In this document: one piece after another, positions 35,108 to 45,295 of the stretch
Position numbering within the stretch: the stretch's first letter is position 1
Layout of the letters: each line of letters starts with the position of its first letter
Assembly (NCBI GenBank): GCA_003833135.1
Contig: QZLH01000114.1
Span: forward strand, 94,128 to 158,127
DNA from: Oehlia diaphana
Lineage: Eukaryota; Glomeromycota; Glomeromycetes; Glomerales; Glomeraceae
Length of the DNA stretch: 64,000 nucleotides
Direction of reading: 5' to 3'
Made by a program: the position numbers and the translations under genes
Notes under the pieces: model-generated
Seen by the model: only the letters and a program-made list of their open reading frames with translations
Told to the model about the DNA's origin: nothing
Databases searched by the model: none

Positions 35108-36254
35108 ATGTCTACACCTTTTAGATTACGGGGACTATCAAAATGTTGTTGTATTTCTTCATTCACATTGTTGAATAGAAGAAATGAAAGAGTACTACCA
35201 TTAATATTGCAAAATAGGTATATGTTGCGGGTAAATAATGCTATAATACAAAACTATGATACATAATTTTTAAATATTAAAATTTTACCCTTATTAACGA
35301 CTTTATTTTTTAAAAGACTCATTATATTAGTTATTCACAAGTAAATAATGAAAATTCAAATAATAAAACTAAAAGAAAAAATAAATTAGAAGGATATTGG
35401 TTAGATGGATTTCAAACTCCAAAACCAATGCAAAAAAGAAAATTTCCACCCTTTATACATAATTTACTTGTACGTTTAGCTAAGGCATTTGGATATTATG
35501 ATTTACCAGTACAAGCTATAAGAATTACAAGAGAATTATATCAAATGTGTTCAAAACATTATGATGATAATAAAGAATTTTATATTGGTGGTAAGTGAAC
35601 TTTTCAGAGACATTCGGAAATTTGTTTTTCTTAAATAGATGCATTATTTAAAAAGTTTTTTTATTTAGCTTGTGGATTACCTGATAGTTTTCAAACTTGG
35701 TTTTCCGTAACTTTATTACATATTTGGATGTTAATGGTTAGGTTTAGAGTTGAAAATGAAGGAAAAATATTTATGCAACAATTAGTAAATCATTTATTTG
35801 AAGATGCTGAATGGAGAATGAGAGAAGATTATGGAGTATGTTATTTTTTTTAAAAAAAGACTTTTTTTACCATTATTTCATTAATTAAAAGTACTTTTTC
35901 TTAACAAAGATCACTTCAAATAGTATTATCAGACATTACATTAAGGATCTGCTTAACCAGTTTCATGGTGGTGTTATGGCATATGATGAAGGAATGTGTA
36001 AAGATGATCCTGTATTAGCCGCTGCTTTATGGAGGTATGTAAGCTGAAAATAATAATTGTTTCTTTTGAAATTTTGTTAAATAATTATTTATTTTTTTTT
36101 TACAAGGAATATTTTAGTTACAGAGGGTTCAGCTCATAATATGGCTTGTTTAGTTAAACATGTTAGACATGAATTACAAAGATTAGATCATTTATCATAT
36201 GAAAGTATTATTGAAGGTAAAATTCAATTTAGAAAACCTGAAATTACATTGTAA
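35108..36254 (+). CDS. CBP3: ubiquinol-cytochrome c chaperone CBP3/UQCC1
   Basis: Mitochondrial chaperone that, with Cbp6, binds the mitoribosome and newly made cytochrome b for complex III assembly. Exons: 35108-35230, 35317-35590, 35669-35835, 35910-36034 and 36107-36254, total 278 aa. The N-terminal 45 residues are rich in Arg/Ser/Cys/Leu and nearly free of acid, as in a presequence. The conserved CBP3 domain has LPDSFQTWFSVTLLHIWMLM, DAEWRMREDYG, FHGGVMAYDEGM and DDPVLAAALWRNILVTEG. The start is less sure than the body: a second in-frame ATG at 35222 would also give an exon joined in phase but with almost no presequence. Confidence 0.93.
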
Positions 36255-36557
36255 TATAAACAATATTGTTTAGAAAAGAATTTTTGCTAATGAAAAAAAT
36301 TTATTTGTGCAACCTATTTTATTATATAATATAAATTAAATATTACTGTTTTTAACAGTATACTTTTATTTGTAATAATATGAAATTTAATTAATTTAAT
36401 TAGTATTACAATAAAAAAAAAATTTAATAAAAATTCTGAAAATTTTATATATAAAAGTAAGTTTAATCTGGTTTTCTAAGAAAATTTTTTATTTTAATAT
36501 ATTATTATTTAATAAATATAAAATAATTGAAAAGTTATATATATATACTTATTTTTG

Positions 36558-36969
36558 GGGGTCGTCTAAAGCGGAGTCAAATCACGTAATTCGATGTAAT
36601 ATGAGTGAACTAATTTTTTTATGAATTAGTTTAACATAAACTTGAAAATCATAAAATAAGTGTATCTTAGCCTGCTCTACAAGTTTACTTAAGGTTAAAA
36701 GGTAGATTTTGAATACTGGTTTTCACTTTATATATTAGCAAAAGCTTTTTTGCTAATCATATCCAAAAATGGATAGACAAAAATGAAAAGTCTAATAAAT
36801 CGAAAATGGCATTCAAAACTCATTTTGTCATTCTAAGTAAACTTGCAGAGCAGGCCAAAATACATTTAGTATATATGTTTAAAAAGTTGTATATATATTG
36901 CGAAAAATTTTATTTAGAAAATAAATTTTTTTCGAAGTCACGTGATTTGACTCCGCTTTAGACGTCCCC
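36558..36969. mobile_element. MITE with 8-bp target duplication (hAT-like)
   Basis: A 412-bp element. Its ends are inverted repeats of about 37 bp: the left begins GGGGTCGTCTAAAGCGGAGT and the right is its near-perfect reverse complement (one single-base gap and two mismatches in the matched stretch). It is flanked by TATTTTTG at 36550-36557 and 36970-36977. Inside, GCCTGCTCTACAAGTTTACT near 36671 pairs with a reverse complement near 36833-36857, so much of the element folds on itself. It encodes nothing. The 8-bp duplication suggests hAT or a similar superfamily. Confidence 0.9.
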
Positions 36970-37061
36970 TATTTTTGTTATTTGATATTATATTTTTAGA
37001 TAGAAATACTACATCTGGTATTAAAGGAATGAATATATAATGTTAGATACTAATAAGGCTT

Positions 37062-37380
37062 AACAGGCTTAAGTATTTGGAATCAAATATATTTAAATAT
37101 ACTCAAGTATTTATTTAAATTTATAAAGTGCATTCAAATAATATTCAAATAAGTTAAATTTTCTTTTATAGTAATAAATTACATAAGTTTAATCTGAATT
37201 ATGATTTTAACTCAGTTGAATTTGTTAAATTTAAAAATTTAACATTCAATTAGAATTTTAACTATATTATATCTTGGCTAAATAAATACTTAAATTATTA
37301 TTATACTTATTTGAATACTTAAATATATTTGAGTTATTTGAATAATTATTATATAATTCCAAACATTAGCTTAACCAGTT
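37062..37380. mobile_element. possible degenerate inverted-repeat element
   Basis: AACAGGCTTAAGTATTTGGA at the left end loosely pairs with the reverse complement of TTCCAAACATTAGCTTAACC at the right end. The interior has several complementary AAGTATTT/AAATACTT words. No clear target duplication. Confidence 0.35.
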
Positions 37381-38022
37381 AAAAAGAAATAACAGCACGT
37401 TCTGAAAAAACAAATCTTTCAATTATAATTAATTACAATTTACCAATCAAAAATACTATTTGTAAAATAATTTTATATAATATTCTCTTTACCTAGTCTT
37501 AACTCAATATTTTTTTATATTTTAAAAAGTGAAGTTATGTAATTATCATAAAGATTAAAAATTAGAAGAAATATATAATAGGTATCAACTTATTATATCC
37601 ATTAACTTCAATAAGTAGGCAATAAAACTTTAAATCAAGGAATTTGAACTGCTTTTTTAGGAAATCTCCTGTTTGATAATATTTAGTTAATTAGAATCTT
37701 TAACAAAAAAGAAAGAGAATTGATTTCAAGTTGTGATTAAAAATATCTCTGAAACCATAACCACCTAATACTATATTCTAATAATTCTTTCCAATTATTA
37801 ATCACCTATACGAATTGTAGAATATTTAAAGTAGTTCAAGAGAAGAATACCTGTAAATTAATTACATACTATAAAAGTTAGACTAACATAAATAATATTA
37901 TCAGTACTAAGATTACTTTACATAAATATAAAGTGTTTGAATTTAGTATTTCTTTTCACAGTTATCTAAAAATTGTAATAAACTAATAAGAAATAGCTGT
38001 AATTAAAGTAAACTAAAATAAG

Positions 38023-38210
38023 GTTAGTTGCTGTAAATAATGATTATTATATATTGAATTACAACCTTTAATGGTTGTAATATTATAAATGTAAGTTGTA
38101 AATTGGCTGTAAATACTACACTATTGTGATTAGCTAAAAGATAGTAATTTTGATTTACAACCATTATATTTACTTGACTTTTGAACTTGCAACTATTTAC
38201 GGAGACTAAC
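38023..38210. mobile_element. MITE with 11-bp target duplication (Mutator-like)
   Basis: A 188-bp element. The left end GTTAGTTGCTGTAAATA matches the reverse complement of the right end TATTTACGGAGACTAAC at 14 of 17 positions. The flanks ACTAAAATAAG (38012-38022) and ACTAAACTAAG (38211-38221) match at 10 of 11 bases. The interior has TTACAACC and GGTTGTAA words in both directions. Target duplications of 9-11 bp are typical of Mutator-like elements. Noncoding. Confidence 0.7.
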
Positions 38211-38276
38211 ACTAAACTAAGATACAACTTATAAAGATAAATTGAAAATTAGTTTAAGTAATAAGAATTAGAAATA

Positions 38277-38465
38277 CTGTGAAGTTCTGAATATAAGCAT
38301 CCCCTGAATATAAGCATCCCCAAATTTTTATATTACCTGAAAGTAAGTATTCTTGACCAATATTATAATGCTTTTGACCAATACTACAATATTTTAAATA
38401 TATAAATTACCTAAATATAAGCCTTCCTATAATAAAAAAAATTGCTTATATTCAGGACTTTATAG
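38277..38465. mobile_element. MITE flanked by TA (Tc1/mariner-pogo-like)
   Basis: A 189-bp element, 56 bp downstream of the previous one's target duplication. The left end CTGTGAAGTTCTGAATATAA pairs with the right end (reverse complement CTATAAAGTCCTGAATATAA), and TA dinucleotides flank both sides (38275-38276 and 38466-38467). The left arm contains a second copy of CTGAATATAAGCATCCCC. The end sequence resembles the C(A/T)GTGAA...TATAAG ends of pogo-type elements. Noncoding. Confidence 0.75.
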
Positions 38466-38831
38466 TAAAAGTCTTTTGAAAATAATCAGAATCTTAAAAT
38501 AATGATAAAAAAGAATTTGGCTAATATTGATAAACTAACTATATTAGCAAAATTAGTAATTGATAAGAGTACTGGTCTACTGGACAAGTTTAGAAAGTTA
38601 TAGGTAGGGCAAATAGGATATTATATATTAAAATTAAAAGTAATAAAGTAGATTGAATAGTTTTCACTAGGTCAACCTGTTTAACAAGATCTTTAATATC
38701 TAGTTTAGAAACATCATCTAATGAAAAAAAAGAATCAGTTTATTTTGAAACTATATCAATAATTATAAAATATAATTTTACTTTAAAATTTTTTTTTTTA
38801 TTGATAATTACAGTACATTTATAAATTATAT

Positions 38832-39098
38832 CACTGGTAAAAAAATAGTCTATTCTACACATATCTTACACATATTTTATATATATTGGGTACTTAAAAT
38901 ATAGAAAATCATACACAAATATTGGATACTTATATATATTATATACCTATCAGGTATCTGATATATAGTATGTATGATATATAATTAGTACCCAATATAT
39001 ATATGATATATATATTATTTATATATAATTTTCTACATTCAATTTTGAGTATCTGATATATGTAAGATATATATAGGATAAATCATTTTTTACCAGTG
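38832..39098. mobile_element. AT-rich foldback element ending CACTGGTAAAAAA
   Basis: A 267-bp element with ends CACTGGTAAAAAA and TTTTTTACCAGTG and TAT on both sides. The interior consists of paired motifs such as GGGTACT/AGTACCC and GATACTC/GGTATCTG with TATA runs. A CACTG terminus with a 3-bp duplication is compatible with CACTA-type elements, but TAT is a weak duplication in this AT-rich context. Confidence 0.65.
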
Positions 39099-39221
39099 TA
39101 TTAAGATAAAAAAACTATAAATTATTGTAATAATATTAATTTGTAAACTATTTATCATTCCTTTATGGAATCTATATATATACTATCAGGCAGTTATTGT
39201 AATTAATTAGATAAATAACAT

Positions 39222-39420
39222 ATGAAATACACTATACATGTCATCCAAATTATTATAGTTTGCCATAATTATAAATAAAATCCTAAATTCAATTATGGTA
39301 TCCCAAATTATTTTAGCACTTTATATAGTAAATTATATATAAACTGAATAAATTACAGCATTCCAAATTATAATTATAGTATTTCAAAATAATTTGGATA
39401 GCATGTATAAAATACACCAT
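39222..39420. mobile_element. inverted-repeat element with repeated CCAAATTAT
   Basis: About 200 bp. The 32-bp ends match at about 24 positions, sharing TATACATG and ATCCAAATTAT. The word CCAAATTAT (or close) occurs four times, three forward and once reversed at the right end. No target duplication is clear. Confidence 0.5.
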
Positions 39421-39947
39421 TTTATCTGATAGACTACAAATTTTCCTTTAAAATAAATCTTTATTCAATTTATTATTCATTTTATTATTCATTAAAATAT
39501 TATAATCTTTTTAATTTTAAATTAAAATTATTAGTTTTATATAAGTTAAATTGAAGTTGTTTTCACTAAAACATATATGCTTAATAAATGTTTAACATAA
39601 TTCTGATATAAAACTAAAAGAATTACTAAAAATATTATATATAGTAGAATTTGTTGGCCAATTATATAAAAGCCAGTGTTATGTTAATTAACAAAAAAAA
39701 ATGCCATTTGAAATCTCTGTTTTTCCAAGAAACAACAATGTAAAATACATATATAATACCAAAAAATCTTGTTATGACTGGTGCTATTATATCAGAACTT
39801 TATTATTATAGTCATATTTATATAACTTGTTTATTATTTTTTAAGAAAAAATTCAAAATAACTATTCCTATTTTGAGATTACGTTAAAACTTAATAAAAG
39901 TCCTTTTATTGTTATATATTTCATTATATTTATATTTTTTACAAACT

Positions 39948-40051
39948 GGACATATTTGTGAAAGAAAAAGAAATATAGAAGTGCGTGGTGTTATTAAAAA
40001 TGTAATAGTTGATAGAATTAATAATCAAAAAAAGTTTTATAAACGTCAAAA
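39948..40051 (+). pseudogene. coding-like fragment of unknown gene
   Basis: In one frame this reads QTGHICERKRNIEVRGVIKN and continues VIVDRINNQKKFYKRQ, then reaches a GTAAGT donor-like site at about 40052. Amino-acid and codon composition are more protein-like than the surroundings. No start, no adjoining exon that I can link with confidence, and no family recognised. Possibly a decayed transposon or gene remnant. Confidence 0.3.
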
Positions 40052-41419
40052 GTAAGTAAAAATTGGTTATACCATTTATACCATAGAAGTAAAATACTAT
40101 AAAATCTCCATTTCCTACATATAAAACTTTATAAACTGAAAAGAAAAAAACTTTTTATAAAAAAATTTTTTTTTCTAGGATTTTAAACATATATTGCAGG
40201 TGTTAAATTACGCAATTGTATAACAATATGATTGCATTTTATTTAATTTGATTGTAATCATTTATTATTATTAAATGTTAATATAATAATACAGACAAAT
40301 TGTAGAAAATAATGAAAACCAATTTTTAATTTAATATTATTAGTTATAATAATAATAAGATCTTTATAATATAAGATATTTATTAATTATTTAAACTTTA
40401 CTACATTTTCATAATAAAGATTTGGATTAGTAAAATGGTTATTTTTATTTCCTTTTAATTATCTTTATTAAAATTAATTTATAAAAAAATATATTAGTAA
40501 TAAGTAATTATGTCAATATTGAAATTATAATAAATTACTATCTAATATTTTAAATAGTTTAGCTTTTTAAATTTGCCAAAAGGATCTAAAGTTTAATTGA
40601 TAAAACTACTTAAAATTACAAGAAAACTAATAACTTTTCTGAATATTTAATATTTTATCAATTTAAACCTTTCTTTTTTTACAAATATATTTGAACTATA
40701 ATATAATATAATCCAGTAAATATAAGTTTTATCATTAAAAGTATTTTACATTACTTTATTAATTAGGATAAGCCATTTAGTATTTGAATATTAGGTAAAT
40801 TATTTTCTTTAATAATATTTCAAATTTGAAGTAAATCAGCATTTTGCAAATACTTTTTATTGAATTATTTTTAAACTAAAATAAAAATATATATTTATAT
40901 TTTTAAGTTTTGGTTTTAAAATAAAAATTTGATTTTTTAATCAATATTAGAATATAATGTAAAATATACAATAAAATAGATTTTGCATTCTTTTTCTGTA
41001 AATAGATAAAGGTCTTTAGTATTTATAAGAAAAAGTTTAATCCAATTTGCTTTCTTTTTTATTTTTTATTTTTGCAATTATTTTGATATTTAATAATTTG
41101 ATTTAAATGAACTTTTTTTTTTTATAAAGTTTATAAATTAAAAAAGTTTATTTAATTAAATTACTGAATACTAAAAAAATGGCAAAAAATTCATTTTTAA
41201 TTTTTTAAAAAATGTCAATTTGCTTTATTTAAATCACTAATAAAAATTAATTGCTTTTCTTTTTTACTAATTATTTATCCATTTTTTTAATGAAAGTCAT
41301 TTAAACTTTTTTACTATTTTGTCTTTATATATTTTATTTCTAAAAGGTTTAATATAATTGAAAACAACTTGCCTAATATTTAAATAACTTAATAATAAAA
41401 ATATTATACCTATTTATTA

Positions 41420-42509
41420 CACAAGTTGAATGTGAAAAATCAGGCATCAATCAGTCACCAATCGGGTACCAATCAGATAGTTGATTGGTAACCGATTGGT
41501 GACTGGTTGGTATTTTCACCAAATACTAACACCAATCAGGCAGTTTGCTAACTTTTGATCCAGTGATCAGAAAAAAATGAAATATAGTTCATTGAAATCG
41601 TCTCAACAAGACGAATCTAATGGTAGTAAAATTGTATTTCTAGGATTAATACTTGGTGAGATATTAAGTAAAATATAAAAATAAAAATATATTATTTATA
41701 TTTTATTTAATATNNNNNNNNNNNNNNNNNNNNNNNNNNNNNNNNNNNNNNNNNNNNNNNNNNNNNNNNNNNNNNNNNNNNNNNNNNNNNNNNNNNNNNN
41801 NNNNNNNNNNNNNNNNNNNNNNNNNNNNNNNNNNNNNNNNNNNNNNNNNNNNNNNNNNNNNNNNNNNNNNNNNNNNNNNNNNNNNNNNNNNNNNNNNNNN
41901 NNNNNNNNNNNNNNNNNNNNNNNNNNNNNNNNNNNNNNNNNNNNNNNNNNNNNNNNNNNNNNNNNNNNNNNNNNNNNNNNNNNNNNNNNNNNNNNNNNNN
42001 NNNNNNNNNNNNNNNNNNNNNNNNNNNNNNNNNNNNNNNNNNNNNNNNNNNNNNNNNNNNNNNNNNNNNNNNNNNNNNNNNNNNNNNNNNNNNNNNNNNN
42101 NNNNNNNNNNNNNNNNNNNNNNNNNNNNNNNNNNNNNNNNNNNNNNNNNNNNNNNNNNNNNNNNNNNNNNNNNNNNNNNNNNNNNNNNNNNNNNNNNNNN
42201 NNNNNNNNNNNNNNNNNNNNNNNNNNNNNNNNNNNNNNNNNNNNNNNNNNNNNNNNNNNNNNNNNNNNNNNNNNNNNNNNNNNNNNNNNNNNNNNNNNNN
42301 NNNNNNNNNNNNNNNNNNNNNNNNNNNNNNNNNNNNNNNNNNNNNNTCATCCTTTTCTGATCACTGGATCAAAAGTTAGCAAACTGCCCGGTATTTGGCG
42401 AAAATGCCAATCAGTCACCAATCGGTCACCAATCAGTCACCAATCAGCTACCTGATTGGTGCCCGATTGGTGACTGATTGATGCCTGATTTTTCAAATTT
42501 CAACCTGTA
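41420..42509. mobile_element. transposon with long terminal inverted repeats, centre missing
   Basis: The arm at 41420-41576 is the reverse complement of the arm at 42347-42509, with high identity across about 155 bp (shared AAAAATCAGGCATCAATCAG and GCTAACTTTTGATCCAGTGA). TTA lies outside both ends (41417-41419 and 42510-42512), a possible 3-bp duplication. Each arm carries about eight ACCAAT/ATTGGT words in alternating orientation, like subterminal transposase-binding repeats. Just inside the left arm an ORF starts at 41577 (MKYSSLKSSQQDESNG...), ending at a possible GTGAGA donor near 41656. Then 633 N hide the interior. Confidence 0.85.
41714..42346. other. assembly gap (633 N)
   Basis: The N run lies wholly inside the inverted-repeat element at 41420-42509, abutting the inner edge of its right arm. 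The long inverted arms probably caused the break. The gap may hide the element's coding part, and its true length may differ. Confidence 0.98.
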
Positions 42510-43910
42510 TTAATATCTCTACCACTTACATAAAAATTTTAAATATATAAGATGATCATTTTATATACATATTTTTTTGGATTTTTTGAAAAGTTAAAAA
42601 ATAATATATTTATTCTAATTTCTATATCTTTGAAATCTAACTGATGAGTAAATGATTCTTAAACTGAATTATTATTTTTGAAATAAGTGTTTTTAAAAAT
42701 GTTTTACTTACCAATTAATATAATAATATATAAGATTTTCTAAATTTATATAAGGTTTTTTTGCTTAAGGTAATAAAATTGAAATATATATTATGCAGGT
42801 TTTTTATTTTCAGATTTTCTGTAATTATAACTTATTTTTATTTTTTTTAGAAATAGGAAGTAATGAAATATTAAAGTATTTATGGATTTTTTTTTTTTTA
42901 ATTGATTAATTTCAGAATGATAAGAAGAATGACAGATTATATACCACAGTTTGGATAATGTAAGAATCAGTTAGTCATATATTAAAATATAATAGATTTA
43001 TTATCAGCAAGCCAAAGGATTATTCAAAATAAGATAGTTTATAATAAGATGATGTTCTTTAAAAGATGCAAATAATATCTTAACTATTAAATTATATAAT
43101 ACTAAAGAGTTTTTTTTTAGCTAGCTAGATTGTATAATACAAAAAGATTTTTATAGCCTATGTAAAATTGGGTTATTATCTTTAATAATGTAGTTAAATA
43201 AAAGAAATTATTTTATTATAACCTTACTTATCAAATTCATTTAACTTATATCATTTTTTTACTATATTAATAAATCAAAAATAAGGTATATTTGTCTAAT
43301 TTTATTAAATTTTCATATAAATAATGTATTTCTAATTTTTTCTTCAAACAAATTCTAAAATTTGCTTAGCAAATCATTTATTTAGTTTTATCTAATAAAT
43401 TTACTTTTGTTAGCTAAAAAGTAATAATACTAACAATTCATTGGTAATTCAATTTTATATTATATTCTTTATAAAAGTGATGTATGAAGTAAATTATTTA
43501 GTACAATTGCATTTATTTATTTATAATATAACTTAGAGGTAATCTAAAAAGTACTTTTTAGTTTGCATATATTAATTATTTTACTTTTCAGTTTAACCTA
43601 GTATAGTTTTTTCTTTAATTTATACTCTTTGTTTTTGGATTATTTAAGCTTTTATTTTATTTTATTTATTTAGTTTATTTAGAATTTTACACATTTATAT
43701 AATTCTTATATAAATTTAATAAAGATAAAAAAAAAATTATTGAGCTGTATTTGCATTTAAATCACCAGTAAGTAAGTTAAAAAAAATTATTTTTTAAAAA
43801 AATGTAGAATTTTCTTAAATAATAATTTTCAAAAATTACTTTTAATATAATTGATAAATACTTTTAATTTTATTGTTAAGATTTAAAGAAGACCTGGATA
43901 TCTAATATAA

Positions 43911-44135
43911 AGGTCATAATGGACTTTTGGCCAAAAACACCTCTTTTTGCTGAATCTCAAAAAATTGTTTTTTGTAAATATTTCAGCATCCAGTAATTCA
44001 AATCTGATGAACTTTTTTTTTGTAACCCTCAAATGTTCATCAAAATTGAATCACTGGATGCTAAGATATTTACAAAAAATATTTTTTGAACCCTTAAAAA
44101 ATGGGCTAATTTGCTAAAAGTATAACTTATAACCT
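43911..44135. mobile_element. foldback element, about 225 bp
   Basis: Near-palindromic. TTGTAAATATTTCAGCATCC (about 43972) is matched by the reverse complement of GGATGCTAAGATATTTACAA (about 44057). The pairing extends through ATTCAAATCTGATGAAC with a loop near 44025. The outer ends AGGTCATAA and TTATAACCT also pair. No clear target duplication. Confidence 0.65.
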
Positions 44136-44466
44136 GTTTTAAAGATATTTAGAATTCGATTTAAAGTAATTAGCTTTTTATTATTGCTTTATATTTGATT
44201 AGATTAAAAAAGCTATAATATTTAAAATTATATAAATTATATTATTTTTATTTATAACTAATTATAATCTAATATTATTATAAAAAAAGTTTATTTTTTT
44301 CATTATATAATATATGTAAAAACTTTTTTTTTTGGCTAAAACTGTGTAATTATAACCTTTAAAAAGATATATCTTATATATATCAATTTGCTTCAGAAAA
44401 TGTTTAATATATTTTTTCATTAATTTTTACTTGTAATAATAAATTAAAAAAAAATGAAAAATATAA

Positions 44467-44548
44467 AATATCATTTATGGTTTATACCATTACTACACAA
44501 AAATAAAAATTGTAAAAATATTATTTATGGTTTATACCATTATTACAC
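44467..44548 (+). repeat. two-copy direct repeat
   Basis: TTTATGGTTTATACCATTA followed by C/T and ACAC occurs twice, about 50 bp apart. Each copy contains the small palindrome TGGTTTATACCA. Confidence 0.65.
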
Positions 44549-45295
44549 TTATATACTAATCAGTTTTTATCAAATCATGAATAAATTATGATATGAACTA
44601 ATATAACTAATGTAACTAATGGTAAAGGGTAAAAATAAAAAAAAAAGAAATGTTCAATGTCATAAAATAATATATAAATATAAAATAAAAAATAAGAAAA
44701 GAATAATATAATAATTTTTTTTTAAAAAAAAGTATTAACAAATTTAATACTAAAGCTATAAATATCTTTATACCAATGCAAATTGCTGCAAAAACTGCAA
44801 CAAATATAATGCCAATAGTAATCTTTGCTTAATAAATTACTAACAACCACAACAATTAAAAACCACATAATAAAAATCCTTAATTACAAATCCTCATCCT
44901 TACAAGCCTTTCTTGTTTATAGGATGGATATAACTAATTGATATGCAAAAATAATATATAAAATTAGATCAATATGTATAAAAAAAATATCCAAATCTGT
45001 CAAAAGAAGAAAATAAAATAATAATAATAATAATAATAGATTATTCACATCCACAAAATATTTGTGATCATTAGAATTTGTGAAGCAATCATTAAACGTA
45101 CCAAACAACCTATGCAGCCAAGAATATAAAGGAAAAGAAAACAATTAAAATTTCTAATCTAATTAATATTGAAAAAAAAAAAATAAATGAAACAATTAAA
45201 GACAATAAAGGATTAAATTTTTATCTTTTCCTAAATATTTTTTAAAAGGAAAAAAAAGGATTTTAATATTTAAAGTCTAAAGTCATTATTTATTT

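Larger units (their letters stand above)
36255..45295. other. 9-kb transposon-rich island without host genes
   Basis: Between the CBP3 and GSK3 stop codons. Most of it is AT-rich sequence without coding potential. It carries several short inverted-repeat elements listed separately, one larger element with a central assembly gap, and one short coding-like fragment at about 39948-40051. Confidence 0.75.

Noticed and set aside
41703..42350. ORF composed of X
   Set aside because: It is the translation of an N gap.
36255..45295. CRISPR or bacterial-type array among the repeats
   Set aside because: The repeats are inverted ends and AT microsatellites with no regular spacer-repeat period, in a eukaryotic genome.
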